Assembly (NCBI GenBank): GCA_008011715.2
Contig: CP136508.1
Coordinates: forward strand, 5,890,001 to 5,954,000
Reading direction: 5' to 3'
Length of the DNA: 64,000 nucleotides
DNA from: [Empedobacter] haloabium
GTDB lineage: Bacteria; Pseudomonadota; Gammaproteobacteria; Burkholderiales; Burkholderiaceae_D
Each line of letters begins with the position of its first letter. Position 1 is the first letter of the stretch. The notes beneath the pieces are model-generated. The model was not told where the DNA came from and searched no databases. It was given only the letters and a program-made list of their open reading frames with translations. Shown here piece by piece: positions 36,791 through 45,665 of the stretch. Position numbers and translations under genes: made by a program.

Positions 36791-37171
36791 TCAATACAGC
36801 CGCCCTTCGAAGCCCAGGCAAAACTCGCCGCCGCAACCGAACGGGCTGGCCGGGTCGCACTGCCCGGCCTTGCCGCAACGGCGCTCGCAGGCCTGGCGTG
36901 ACGCCGGCCGCAGCGCCTGCAAACGCTCGGCCGTCCCCGCGCCGGCCGAGCGCAAGGGCGGCACCGTCGTGCCGGCGACCAGCGCAAGATGATGGGCGCG
37001 GTCGCCGGCGCCGATGATCGGTTCGTGCTTCGGTGGCGCGTCGCCCAGCCGGTCATCGCCGCTGGCGGGCGGCGGTTCCGGCTTGGGCGGCAGGCGCGCC
37101 ACCTTCACCGGCGCGAGTGCACGGGGTGCGGATGGCGGCGCAGCGTGCGGCAGTTCAGGCTTTTTCATCAT
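36791..37171 (-). CDS. Small cysteine-rich protein after sctU, unknown
   Basis: A 126-residue protein not recognised. The first 45 residues are rich in P, A and K; the last 40 hold six cysteines (ACERRCGKAGQCDP, GCGGEFCLGF), suggesting disulfides or metal binding. The ATG overlaps the sctU stop by one base (TGATG), so it is the last gene of the long sctW-sctU transcription unit. It could be a secreted protein or a late accessory gene. Confidence 0.65.
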   Translation of the reverse strand: MMKKPELPHAAPPSAPRALAPVKVARLPPKPEPPPASGDDRLGDAPPKHEPIIGAGDRAHHLALVAGTTVPPLRSAGAGTAERLQALRPASRQACERRCGKAGQCDPASPFGCGGEFCLGFEGRLY

Positions 37172-38286
37172 CACGGCTCCCCTGGCGCGGCGCGTTGACC
37201 GGACGGCGGCTCGCCCAGGCTTTCCAGCTCGGCCTCGCGCACATCGGATTCCAGCAACTGCTGCACGACGGCATACACGTGCGCCACCGCCTCGTAGCTG
37301 GCCTTCGGCACGGGCGTATCGGCCTTGCCGGTGGCGTACAGCGTGCGCGCCAGCCACACGTGCCGGATCACGGGAATGCCCAGCTCACGGGCGCGCGCGA
37401 TCATCGCGTGGGCGGTGGCGTCCTTGCCCTTGGCCAGCACCAGCGGCACCATGCCTTCGGCCGGGTCGTAGAACATGGCGACGGCGAAGTGGGTCGGATT
37501 GACGACCACGGCGTTGGCATCTTCCGTGCGCGCCACCGGCGCCTCGTTGGCCCACTGGCGCGCCAGCTGGCGGCGCTGGCCCTTGACCGTCGGGTCGCCT
37601 TCCGACTCCTTGTATTCGCGCTTGATCTCTTCCATGTCCATCATCAGGTCCTTGCGATGAAAATGCTTCTGCACGGCGAAATCGATCAAGGCCAGGCACA
37701 GGCAGGCGATCAACACGGTGTGGAAGATCGACTTGATCAGCTGGAGAAAGATGCGGTACACGTCCTTCGGTTCGCCTGCGGCCAGCTGCACGATGTCCGG
37801 CAGCGCGCTGCGCGACAGCACGTACACCAGCCAGCCGATCAACGCCGCCTTGCCCACCGTGATCAGCAGTTCGACCAGCTTCTTCTTCGAGAACAGCTGC
37901 TTGACACCGTTGACGGGATTGAGCTTGTCGAACTTCGGCACGATCGATTCGGCGGAAATGAGAATGCCGAACTGGCCCCAGTGGCCCGCCACGGCCGTCA
38001 CCGTGCAGACGACGAAGCAGACGCAGAACACGACCAGCAGCAGGAGCACGGACGACGTCACCATTTCCTTCAGCGCCGCCTCGAACGGCTGGCCCACGGC
38101 CGAGACGCCGAACGTCATCAGCGACTCGATCGACTCGCGCCACAGCGATTCGGTGGCGAACGCCGTTTCCGCCATCGCCACCAGGGTGACGAGCTTGGCC
38201 AGGTCGCGGCTCACCGCGATCTGGCCCTTCTCGCGCGCGTCCTCGATCTTCTTGTCTGTGGGTTCTTCGTTCTTTTCGTCGCTCAT
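37171..38286 (-). CDS. sctU: Type III secretion export-switch protein SctU
   Basis: A 371-residue FlhB-family protein: N-terminal EKNEEPTDKKIEDAREKGQI, four membrane spans (about 30-210), and a cytoplasmic autocleaving domain with NPTH near residue 263 (VVVNPTHFAVAM). Autocleavage changes substrate specificity from early to late cargo. The C-terminal tail is about 20 residues longer than minimal. It overlaps sctT by 4 bases. Confidence 0.95.
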   Translation of the reverse strand: MSDEKNEEPTDKKIEDAREKGQIAVSRDLAKLVTLVAMAETAFATESLWRESIESLMTFGVSAVGQPFEAALKEMVTSSVLLLLVVFCVCFVVCTVTAVAGHWGQFGILISAESIVPKFDKLNPVNGVKQLFSKKKLVELLITVGKAALIGWLVYVLSRSALPDIVQLAAGEPKDVYRIFLQLIKSIFHTVLIACLCLALIDFAVQKHFHRKDLMMDMEEIKREYKESEGDPTVKGQRRQLARQWANEAPVARTEDANAVVVNPTHFAVAMFYDPAEGMVPLVLAKGKDATAHAMIARARELGIPVIRHVWLARTLYATGKADTPVPKASYEAVAHVYAVVQQLLESDVREAELESLGEPPSGQRAAPGEP

Positions 38287-39083
38287 CGCGCCGCTCCCAG
38301 CAGTTCCGGCACGATGTCCAGCAGCTTGGAAAAGTCGCCAGTCACGTAATGCGAGAAGGTCGGCCAGTACAGCAGCAGCACCAGCAAGCCCACCAGGCTC
38401 TTGATCGGGGCCGAGGCGAACGACACCTGCAGGTTTGAGGCGAACACGCCGATCATCGCGAACGCGAACTCGATCAGCACCAGCGGGATGATGACGGGCG
38501 CGCCATACACGATGATGTGCCAGAACAGCGTGCCGAAGCGGCGGACCACCTCGCTCATCTGGCCGGGCTCATACGGTGGCAGCAGGGAATACGCAGGCCA
38601 GGTGCCATAGCTTTCGATCAGGATGCGCGCCAGCGCGATGAACAGGCCGGCCTGCACCATCGTCAGCACCACCGCCTGGATCAGCATCGCGCCCACCGCG
38701 CTGGCGTCGCGGTCCACGCTGGCGTTGTTGGCCTGGATCTGGATGGGCGAGCGCTGGCTGTCCAGGATCGAGCCGACCGACTGCGCCACCCACATCGGAA
38801 TCGCGGTCAGTACGCCCAGCAGCAGGCCGATGGCGGCCTCCTTGAAGATCAGCATGCCGCAGTAGAAGAAATCCGGACCGCTTTGCTGGACAAAGTAAAA
38901 CGTCGGCAGCGCCGCCGGCAGGGCGATCGCCATCGCCGCACAATTCTTCGCCATCCCCGTCAGCACGTTGATGCCGAAGCCGGGCAGGATGACGAGGCAG
39001 ACCAGCAGGCGCGGCGTGATCAGCGCCATCGTGATCAGCGCATTCTGCATGTCCAGCAGCAGCGACGCGGGCGTCTCCAGCAT
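38283..39083 (-). CDS. sctT: Type III secretion export-gate protein SctT
   Basis: A 266-residue FliR-like polytopic protein of the export gate (GFGINVLTGMAKNC; KEAAIGLLLGVLTAIPMWVAQSVGSILDSQR, a conserved family segment). It follows sctS at one base distance and overlaps sctU. Confidence 0.95.
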   Translation of the reverse strand: MLETPASLLLDMQNALITMALITPRLLVCLVILPGFGINVLTGMAKNCAAMAIALPAALPTFYFVQQSGPDFFYCGMLIFKEAAIGLLLGVLTAIPMWVAQSVGSILDSQRSPIQIQANNASVDRDASAVGAMLIQAVVLTMVQAGLFIALARILIESYGTWPAYSLLPPYEPGQMSEVVRRFGTLFWHIIVYGAPVIIPLVLIEFAFAMIGVFASNLQVSFASAPIKSLVGLLVLLLYWPTFSHYVTGDFSKLLDIVPELLGAAR

Positions 39084-39084
39084 A

Positions 39085-39348
39085 TCAATGACCGATCGAC
39101 TGCACCAGCGTGAACGCCAGGTCGGTCAGCTGCAGCAGCTCGACGCCGATCCAGCGGCCCATCCCCGTCAAGGTGACGGCGACGGCGACGAGCTTGACGA
39201 CGTAGGGCAAGGTCTGGTCCTGGATCTGCGTCACGGCCTGCACCAGCGACACCGTCACGCCGCACAGGGTCGCGATGATCAGCGGCGGCGCGGACAGCAT
39301 CACGGCCATCCACAGTCCCTGCTGGAAAAAGTTCAGGGTTTCGGTCAT
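39085..39348 (-). CDS. sctS: Type III secretion export-gate protein SctS
   Basis: An 87-residue FliQ-like protein with two membrane helices (LWMAVMLSAPPLIIATLCGVTVSLVQAV and the second from about residue 50) and the family motif TQIQDQTL. Standard length and order. Confidence 0.95.
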   Translation of the reverse strand: MTETLNFFQQGLWMAVMLSAPPLIIATLCGVTVSLVQAVTQIQDQTLPYVVKLVAVAVTLTGMGRWIGVELLQLTDLAFTLVQSIGH

Positions 39349-39360
39349 GTCGTTCTCCAG

Positions 39361-40020
39361 TCAGGCATAAGACAGCGCCAGCGCGTTGAGCAGTTTGCCC
39401 CAGCCGCCGACGAGCGTGAACAGCAGCAGTTTCAGGGGGATCGTGATGGTCTGCGGGCTGACCTGCTGCATGCCCAGCGCCATCAAGAGGTTCGAGATCA
39501 ACAGGTCGATGACGACAAACGGGATGTAGATCAGGAAGCCGATCTCGTAACCGGCCTGCAGTTCGGAGACGACGAACGCGGGGATCAGCACCAGTGCATC
39601 GCTGGAGCGGGCGTCTTTCGCCACGTCCGGCGGCCACAATTTCTTGGCCGAGGCCAGGAACAGCTCGCGCTGGTCCGGATTGCTGTGCTTGAGCATGAAG
39701 CCCCGCATCGGTTCGAACGTGTCCTGCGCGCGCGCCAGCAGCGGCGTGGTCGCGTTGGCCGCCGCCGCCGGCACGGCGGCCGTGGCGCGCCGCGCCATTT
39801 CCTGCGCAGTGGGCGCCATCACGAACAGCGACAATGCCAGCGAAATGCCGTAGATCGCCAACGTGGGCGGCACCTGCTGCACGCCGATCGCGTTGCGCAG
39901 CACCAGCAGCACCATCGAAATCTTCAGGAACGATGTCGTCGTCACGACCATCAGCGGCACCAGCGCCAGCATGGCCAGCATGACGGAAAACGACACGACA
40001 TCGTAATTCCCGCTCAGCAT
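39361..40020 (-). CDS. sctR: Type III secretion export-gate protein SctR
   Basis: A 219-residue FliP-like protein, with FLKISMVLLVLRNAIGVQQVPP and a C-terminal LLLFTLVGGWGKLLNALALSY. Four membrane spans and a periplasmic loop are visible. Start overlaps the sctQ stop by 7 bases. Confidence 0.95.
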   Translation of the reverse strand: MLSGNYDVVSFSVMLAMLALVPLMVVTTTSFLKISMVLLVLRNAIGVQQVPPTLAIYGISLALSLFVMAPTAQEMARRATAAVPAAAANATTPLLARAQDTFEPMRGFMLKHSNPDQRELFLASAKKLWPPDVAKDARSSDALVLIPAFVVSELQAGYEIGFLIYIPFVVIDLLISNLLMALGMQQVSPQTITIPLKLLLFTLVGGWGKLLNALALSYA

Positions 40021-41030
40021 GGCACGTCCCAGCGGGTGATGCGGATGCCCAGGCGGCCGGCCACGTCCACCGGTTCGCCCTCGCCCAGGCGCTGGCCGCC
40101 GGCGACGATCGTCACGGCACCGTCGGCCGTGCCGTCGAGCTGGAAGACGCTGCCGGTCGCCAGCGTGCGCAGCTGGCCCAGGGTCAGCGCCAGGCTTCCG
40201 AGGCGGAATTCCAGTTGCACCGGTATGCGGTCGAGGTCCACCGGCGCGTCGTCCGGTAGTTGTTCAGTTTCCATTGCTGACTCCAGAGAGAGAAATTCGA
40301 CGGTGCCGGTGCGGCCGTAGCGCACCCGCGCCAGCCCGTGCGGGCCGCGCAGCCATCCCGTGCCGTCGATGTCGATGTCGGGACGGGACGGTACGATGAC
40401 GTCGCCCGGCACCAGCGTGCGCAGCACGTCGGGCGGCAGCGCATGGCGCGCGATGCGGGCGACCAGAGGAACGGCCACGGCCAGGAAGCTGTCTTGCGGC
40501 ACCCGGATCGGCTGCGCCGACTGCGTTGCCAGCAGCGCCAGCCAGGTGGCGGCATCGGCCTGCGCCAGCGTGCCGACCGCATGGCTGCCGTCCTGCAGCG
40601 ACAGGTGCAGCGTGGCCGGCTCCGCTGCGGTGGCGGCCGGCGGGCGACGCTCCAGCCGCGTCATGGCGGCAAATGGCGAGCCGGCCAGGCGGCCCAGCAC
40701 ACGGCCCTCCAGCCACTCGCGCTGCGTTGGCGGCGCTGCATCGAACGCGGACACGTCGATGCCCGTCAGGGCCAGCAGGAACGGCACGCCGGCCTGCAGG
40801 GTCATCCGGCCTTGCGGACCTTCCAGCGCCAGTGCGTCTTCACCGGTCGCGCGGGCCTCGGCCGTCAACATCAGGTGCAGCGCCACGCCATCGGCCAGCG
40901 GCAGCCGCAGGCCGCGGCCGACACGCCGGGTCAGGTCCGCATAGGCGGCACCGACCCGCCCACGCAGCAGGGTGCGCGGCGGGCAATCGGCGTCAACGCC
41001 CGATAGTCCGGGCAGGCAGGCAGTGGGCAT
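40014..41030 (-). CDS. sctQ: Type III secretion C-ring protein SctQ
   Basis: A 338-residue cytoplasmic protein. The C-terminal 75 residues form a SpoA/FliN-like domain (IPVQLEFRLGSLALTLGQLRTLATGSVFQL, then VAGRLGIRITRWD). The gene is uninterrupted, unlike the split hrcQa/hrcQb of P. syringae. An internal ATG near 40272 (MAL-type start absent, but METEQLPDD fits) could give the short C-terminal product known from other SctQ genes. Confidence 0.9.
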   Translation of the reverse strand: MPTACLPGLSGVDADCPPRTLLRGRVGAAYADLTRRVGRGLRLPLADGVALHLMLTAEARATGEDALALEGPQGRMTLQAGVPFLLALTGIDVSAFDAAPPTQREWLEGRVLGRLAGSPFAAMTRLERRPPAATAAEPATLHLSLQDGSHAVGTLAQADAATWLALLATQSAQPIRVPQDSFLAVAVPLVARIARHALPPDVLRTLVPGDVIVPSRPDIDIDGTGWLRGPHGLARVRYGRTGTVEFLSLESAMETEQLPDDAPVDLDRIPVQLEFRLGSLALTLGQLRTLATGSVFQLDGTADGAVTIVAGGQRLGEGEPVDVAGRLGIRITRWDVPC

Positions 41031-41073
41031 CGCGGTCCAGTTCAGAGGTGGCTCGGCGCGCCGGGTGCCCTGC

Positions 41074-41685
41074 CTACAGCACGGTCACCCTGACGCTTCT
41101 GCCTATACGTTGCCGCAACTGGCCCGCCAGTTCCATTTGCCGTCCGCGCAGCTGCTCGCCCAGGCGCTCCGACGCAGGGGTCAGCAGGTAGTCGATCGCC
41201 TCGGGACGCACGTCGACCGCCACCCCCAGCGTGTCGCCACCGGGCAGCAGCACCTCGAACATGCCGCTGTCCGGGCCCTGCGCCAGCAGGGCAGCGAGCA
41301 ACGCGCCTTCCAGCTCGTCCTGCGTGCCCAGGTCGGCGCTCACTTCCGACGCGGCTGGCGTGCCGTCGCCGTCCTCGCCGTCACCGGAGCCTTGTTCCCG
41401 TTCGCGGCAGGGAGCGACCGCCAGGCCGTCGGCGCGACGCCCGGCAGCTTCCTCCTGTTCGCGCGACGGCGGCGCATCGCGACCCGGCGGCGGTTTATCG
41501 GCCGGCCGGCGCTGTGGCCTGGCGACGATCGCAGGCGCGTGCGGCTGGCTGGGGCGGGCCGGCGGCGCGGGCGGCGCCGGTGTCGCCAGCTCGGCGCGCC
41601 GCGCTGGCAGCCGCGCTGGCGCTGGACGCGCAGCCGGCAGCAGCGCCTCGATGCCGCGGTCCAGCGAGAGGGAAAAGGCGATCAT
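41074..41685 (-). CDS. sctP: Type III needle-length / substrate-switch protein SctP (HrpP-like)
   Basis: A 203-residue protein with a long P/A/R-rich disordered N-terminal part and a compact C-terminal domain (LLPGGDTLGVAVDVRPEAIDYLL, LRQRIGRSVRVTVL) of the FliK/SctP type. AGGAG lies 7 bases before the ATG. It sits between sctO and sctQ exactly as hrpP does. Confidence 0.78.
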   Translation of the reverse strand: MIAFSLSLDRGIEALLPAARPAPARLPARRAELATPAPPAPPARPSQPHAPAIVARPQRRPADKPPPGRDAPPSREQEEAAGRRADGLAVAPCREREQGSGDGEDGDGTPAASEVSADLGTQDELEGALLAALLAQGPDSGMFEVLLPGGDTLGVAVDVRPEAIDYLLTPASERLGEQLRGRQMELAGQLRQRIGRSVRVTVL

Positions 41686-41687
41686 GG

Positions 41688-42170
41688 TTACTCCTCGTTG
41701 CGCGCGGCCAGTTGCCGCAGTTCGTCGTTCAGGATGCCGAGCTTCTCCTGCTGCCGGTTGGCGGCCAGCACGCGCTCGAGCGCCGTGAAGAACGTGCGCT
41801 GGCTTGCGGCGCAGCGGCCCAGCTGCTCGCGCCAGCCCAGGTGCACACGTGCCGCGTCCTCCTTCATCCGTTCGTAGGCCGCCTTGGCCTTGCGCAGGTC
41901 GCCGCTGGTGGTACTCATCTGTAGGAAGCCCTCACGTGCGGCCTGCCAGAACGCGTGCGCCGCGTCGACGGCCTGGCGCCACGCCTCCTTGCGCTCGCGC
42001 AGCGCCAAGCGGGCTTCGCGCCACTGCTGGCGCGCCTCGTTGCGCTCGCGCTCCAGCCGGCCCAGGCGCTGCTTGCGCACGTGCAGCAGCCGCGCCAGGC
42101 TCTGGTCCGGGCGGCGCGGCTCCGGCACGTCCACCACCTCGCGCCGGCCCTTCTTCCCGATCAGGCTCAT
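41688..42170 (-). CDS. sctO: Type III stalk protein SctO (HrpO/YscO-like)
   Basis: A 160-residue, highly charged, almost wholly helical protein, consistent with the coiled-coil stalk that links the ATPase to the SctV gate. Its start overlaps sctN by 4 bases. The identification rests on composition, length and position. Confidence 0.82.
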   Translation of the reverse strand: MSLIGKKGRREVVDVPEPRRPDQSLARLLHVRKQRLGRLERERNEARQQWREARLALRERKEAWRQAVDAAHAFWQAAREGFLQMSTTSGDLRKAKAAYERMKEDAARVHLGWREQLGRCAASQRTFFTALERVLAANRQQEKLGILNDELRQLAARNEE

Positions 42171-43531
42171 GCCGCCATGCCCATCAGCGTTTCGATCGCT
42201 TCGTCATAGTTCGCGCTGGCGCTGGTGTCCTGCCGCAGGAAGGCCAGCTGCTGCGGGCGCAATTGCACGGCGCGGTCGGCCACCGGGTCGGCACCGGCCT
42301 TGTACTCGCCCAGCCGGATCAGCAGCTCCATCTCCTGGTAGCGCGCCATCAGCTCGCGAAAATGCGAGGCGGCCTTGCGGTGCTCGCGTGTGGTGACGTT
42401 GCTCATCACGCGGCTGATGCTGGCCAACACGTCGATGGCCGGATAGTGGCCCTGCTCGGCCAGTTTGCGCGTCAGCAGGATATGGCCATCCAGCAGCGAC
42501 TTGGCCTCATCGCCGATGGGGTCGGAGGCCGATTCGCCATCGACCAGCACCGTGTACATCGCGGTCACGGAACCTTCCGGCGTGCCGCCGGCCCGCTCGA
42601 TCAGCCGCGGCAGCATCGTGTAGACGGAGGGCGTGAAGCCGCCCCGCGCCGGCGGTTCGCCGGCGGCCAGGCCGATCTCGCGCTGGGCGCGGGCAAAACG
42701 GGTCAGCGAATCGACCAGCAGCAGCACTTTTTTGCCGCGTGCACGGAAGGCCTCGGCAATCGCGGTGGCGGAAAACGCCGCGCGCGAGCGCTCCATCGAC
42801 GTGCGGTCGGACGTGGCGCAGACAATAATCGTCTTCTTCACCAGTTCCTCATCCAGCTCGTGCTCGAGGAACTCGTTCAGCTCGCGGCCCCGTTCGCCGA
42901 TCAGGCCGAAGATGATGGCTTCCGCCTCGCAGCCGCGCGCAATCGCCGCCATCAGCGTGGTCTTGCCGCAGCCGGGACCGGCGAACACGCCGATGCGCTG
43001 GCCCACGCCCATCGTCAGCATGCCGTCGATGGCGCGTACGCCGGTCGCCAGCGGCGTGGCGATGCGCGGGCGGTCGGTAGCGGGCGGCGCATCGCGGATG
43101 ACGGGCACGGTGTCGCGCCACGTCTCGACGTTGCCGGCGGCGGCCGGCGCGCGGAACATGTACCGGCCGAAGCCGTCCAGCACGCAGCCGAACAGGTGGT
43201 CGCCCGCCTCGATCGTGTGGGCGCGCCGCAGCGGTTCGATCACGGTGCCGGTCGAAACGCCCTCCAGGGGACTCAAGGCGGACAGGATGGCGCAGCGCTC
43301 CGTGAAGCCCACCACCTCGGCCAACATGGGCTTGGCTTCCTGGCCCGGGTTGAACAGCTGGCACAACTCGCCGATGCGCACCGGCGGCATCTGCGCCTCG
43401 ATCAGGGTGCCCAGCACCTGCGACACCTTGCCCCGGCTGCTGAAACCGGGCTGGCGCGGCAGCGCGGCGGTCCACTCGGGCATGCGCGCGCGCAGGCGTT
43501 CCAGCACCGCATCCACGTCGCCGCTCACCAT
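42167..43531 (-). CDS. sctN: Type III secretion ATPase SctN
   Basis: A 454-residue F1-beta-like ATPase: Walker A FAGPGCGKTTLMAAIA near residue 170, Walker B KKVLLLVDSLTRFARAQREIGLA, and GEPPARGGFTPSVYTMLPRLIERAG. It unfolds and detaches cargo from chaperones at the export gate. It overlaps sctD by 7 bases. Confidence 0.96.
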   Translation of the reverse strand: MVSGDVDAVLERLRARMPEWTAALPRQPGFSSRGKVSQVLGTLIEAQMPPVRIGELCQLFNPGQEAKPMLAEVVGFTERCAILSALSPLEGVSTGTVIEPLRRAHTIEAGDHLFGCVLDGFGRYMFRAPAAAGNVETWRDTVPVIRDAPPATDRPRIATPLATGVRAIDGMLTMGVGQRIGVFAGPGCGKTTLMAAIARGCEAEAIIFGLIGERGRELNEFLEHELDEELVKKTIIVCATSDRTSMERSRAAFSATAIAEAFRARGKKVLLLVDSLTRFARAQREIGLAAGEPPARGGFTPSVYTMLPRLIERAGGTPEGSVTAMYTVLVDGESASDPIGDEAKSLLDGHILLTRKLAEQGHYPAIDVLASISRVMSNVTTREHRKAASHFRELMARYQEMELLIRLGEYKAGADPVADRAVQLRPQQLAFLRQDTSASANYDEAIETLMGMAA

Positions 43532-44517
43532 TTCACCTCGATGGGCTGGGTGCCGTTGAAGCTGATGCGATTGCCATTGATGGCGACCAGGCGCACACCC
43601 TTGTAGTCGTCGCCCGGGTAGAGGCGCTGGCCGTCGTCGGTGACGATGCTGGCGTTGGCGCCCGAGACGACCTGCCGGACCTTGAACGGCAACATCGTGT
43701 CGGCGCCGCCGATGCGGGCGTCGATGGGGAAATCGATGTGGTGCGCGGCCACGAAGGCATCCAGGATGCGGCGGAAGCGTGCCGCCTCTTCCTCGTCCAG
43801 CGAGGCGCGCAGCGTCCAGGCGCGGTCGTCCAGGCTCAGGTCGAAGCGGCGCAGCAGGTCCACTTCGGCCAGGCGCTGGCGGAAGGCCTGGCGCAACGCT
43901 TCCGGCGATGGCGCCTGCGCGGCCTTGGGCTGGGCCGCAACGGGCCGCAGGCTGGCCGTGGCGGGCGCCGGCATCGCGTCGCCAGAGCGCGCCGTGTACG
44001 CGTAGGCCGCCGCCGCAACGAGCCCGGCGCCCAGCGCCACCGGCAGCATCACGATGCGCGAGCGCCGCCGCCGCGGCTTTTCGGCGCGTACCGGCACGGG
44101 TTCGGCGGGCTCCGGCGGTACTTCCGGTGCCGGCGCCTCGGCCTGGACCGGCTCGTCCACCTCGGCTTGCGCCGCCTGCGGCGGCGGGTCGGCCGGCGGG
44201 TCCTGCCAGGGCGTGTCCGGCGCCGTCACCGTCAGCCAGATCCGGCCGACGCGCGCGCAGGCGCCGGGGGCCAGCTGCGGCTGGTCGGCCGGCACGTCGG
44301 CGGCGGCGCCGCGCACGATGCCGTCCAGCCCCAGCAGCGACCAGCCGCTGCCGTCCAGCCGCAGTACCGCATGGCGCGGCTCGATGCCGGGATCGACCAG
44401 CACGACATCGGCGTCGTCGCCGGACCCGATCAATTGCGGCTGCTCGTCCAGCGGCAGGCTGGCGCCGCGGTGCAAGCCGTTCAGGATGCGCAGTTCAAGA
44501 TCGTTCGTATGGCTCAT
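43525..44517 (-). CDS. sctD: Type III secretion inner-ring protein SctD with FHA domain
   Basis: A 330-residue bitopic protein: cytoplasmic FHA-like domain (residues 1-100, LRILNGLHRGASLPLDE; IEPRHAVLRLDGSGW), a P/A/E-rich linker, a membrane span near residues 155-175 (VMLPVALGAGLVAAAAYAY), and a periplasmic part of ring-building fold. Equivalent to HrpQ. It overlaps the next gene upstream by 4 bases. Confidence 0.88.
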   Translation of the reverse strand: MSHTNDLELRILNGLHRGASLPLDEQPQLIGSGDDADVVLVDPGIEPRHAVLRLDGSGWSLLGLDGIVRGAAADVPADQPQLAPGACARVGRIWLTVTAPDTPWQDPPADPPPQAAQAEVDEPVQAEAPAPEVPPEPAEPVPVRAEKPRRRRSRIVMLPVALGAGLVAAAAYAYTARSGDAMPAPATASLRPVAAQPKAAQAPSPEALRQAFRQRLAEVDLLRRFDLSLDDRAWTLRASLDEEEAARFRRILDAFVAAHHIDFPIDARIGGADTMLPFKVRQVVSGANASIVTDDGQRLYPGDDYKGVRLVAINGNRISFNGTQPIEVKW

Positions 44518-44891
44518 TGCCTCTCCTTGCTTTCATTGACCTCGTCCGGACCCGCCAGCAGCGCCGCCAGCGGGCTGTCCTGGGCGCGGCGGCTGGTGGC
44601 CGGGTCGAGCGGGTTCCAGGCCGGGTTGTCGTGGTTGACCAGGGCGCCCAGCACGAAGGCCTCGACCACCTCGCGCCGTTGCGCCGCCGCCGTCTGCCGC
44701 TGGCGTGCCAGTGCGCGCAGTGCGACCACGTCGATGGGGCCGTGGGTGCCTGCCGCCGCTGCGCTGGCCGGCAGCCGCCGGGCCAGCAGCGCGCAGGCGT
44801 CGTCGACCAGCGCGGCCAGTGCGGTGAAGGCCTGCTGGCGCGCCGCGTCCAGCCGGTAAGTGCGCGTCGGATCGTCCGGTAGCGGATTCAT
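44514..44891 (-). CDS. Unknown protein between sctV and sctD (125 aa)
   Basis: A 125-residue, helical, cytoplasmic-looking protein that I do not recognise. It overlaps both neighbours by 4 bases (ATGA), so it is tightly coupled with sctD and belongs to the machine operon. Hrp1 systems have sctV followed directly by sctD (hrcV-hrpQ), so this is an insertion relative to that layout. It could be a chaperone for the 240-residue protein encoded before it. Confidence 0.7.
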   Translation of the reverse strand: MNPLPDDPTRTYRLDAARQQAFTALAALVDDACALLARRLPASAAAAGTHGPIDVVALRALARQRQTAAAQRREVVEAFVLGALVNHDNPAWNPLDPATSRRAQDSPLAALLAGPDEVNESKERQ

Positions 44892-45610
44892 GGCCGTGCT
44901 CCCGGCGGTTCGCCCTCGTCGGGCACATGGTCCGGCGCGTGCTTGCCGACCTTGCCGTGCGACGGATCGGCACCGCCCGGCGCGGCCTGGCCACCAACCA
45001 GGTCGAGCGCGTTGTTTTCGCCCGTCTCTTCAAGTTGATGGCGCAGCTCGGCGGCCTTCGATTCCCCGGCCTCCTGCGGCGCGGTGGCCTGCAGCAGTGG
45101 CGCCAGTTCCTGGTTGAGGGCACGCAGGCGTGGCCCGATCATTTCCAGCATCTCGGCGCCGATGGAACGGCCGCCCGGCACGGTCGCTGTCAGCCCGCCC
45201 AGCGTGGTTTCCAGATGGTCCCAGGCGCTGGCCAGCAGCGGCACCAGTTCGCCAGGGTGATGCGGCGACGCTGGCGGCGCGGCCGCCTCCTTGCCGCTCG
45301 CGGCGGGCGGCGGCGCTGCCGGCTTGCGTGGCACGGCACTGCGCAGCGACGCCGCCATCGCGCCACCGGATAGCCGGGGCGGCAGCGGCGGCGGCGCGGC
45401 GGACTCCGACGCCGCCGGTTTCGCGGTCGCGACCTGCAACAGCGTCGCCAGGGTGGCGGGATCGAAGGAGCGCAGCTTGGTGGCCAGTTGCTGGAACATC
45501 GGCGCCAGAGCGCTGCTGCGCGCGGCCGTCATGGCCGTCTGCACCGCCGCGCCAGCCATGCGTCCCAGGCTGGCGGCGGCCGTCATGGCGCCTGCTATCG
45601 GTAATGGCAT
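44888..45610 (-). CDS. Unknown A/P-rich protein after sctV (240 aa)
   Basis: A 240-residue protein, not recognised, with small-residue helices at the N-terminus (AGAMTAAASLGRMAGAAVQTA) and a P/A-rich middle. A helical part (LVPLLASAWDHLETTLGGL; RLRALNQELAPLLQAT) and an acidic tail follow. GGGGAA ribosome site before the ATG. No cysteine is present, and the composition is that of many secreted type III proteins, so it may be cargo (translocator or tip) with the next gene its chaperone; this is inference from position. Confidence 0.7.
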   Translation of the reverse strand: MPLPIAGAMTAAASLGRMAGAAVQTAMTAARSSALAPMFQQLATKLRSFDPATLATLLQVATAKPAASESAAPPPLPPRLSGGAMAASLRSAVPRKPAAPPPAASGKEAAAPPASPHHPGELVPLLASAWDHLETTLGGLTATVPGGRSIGAEMLEMIGPRLRALNQELAPLLQATAPQEAGESKAAELRHQLEETGENNALDLVGGQAAPGGADPSHGKVGKHAPDHVPDEGEPPGARP

Positions 45611-45665
45611 CGAGATTCCCCTGTTGGTCGTGCTGATGAATGTCGGCGCATGGGTGGCGGTTGCC

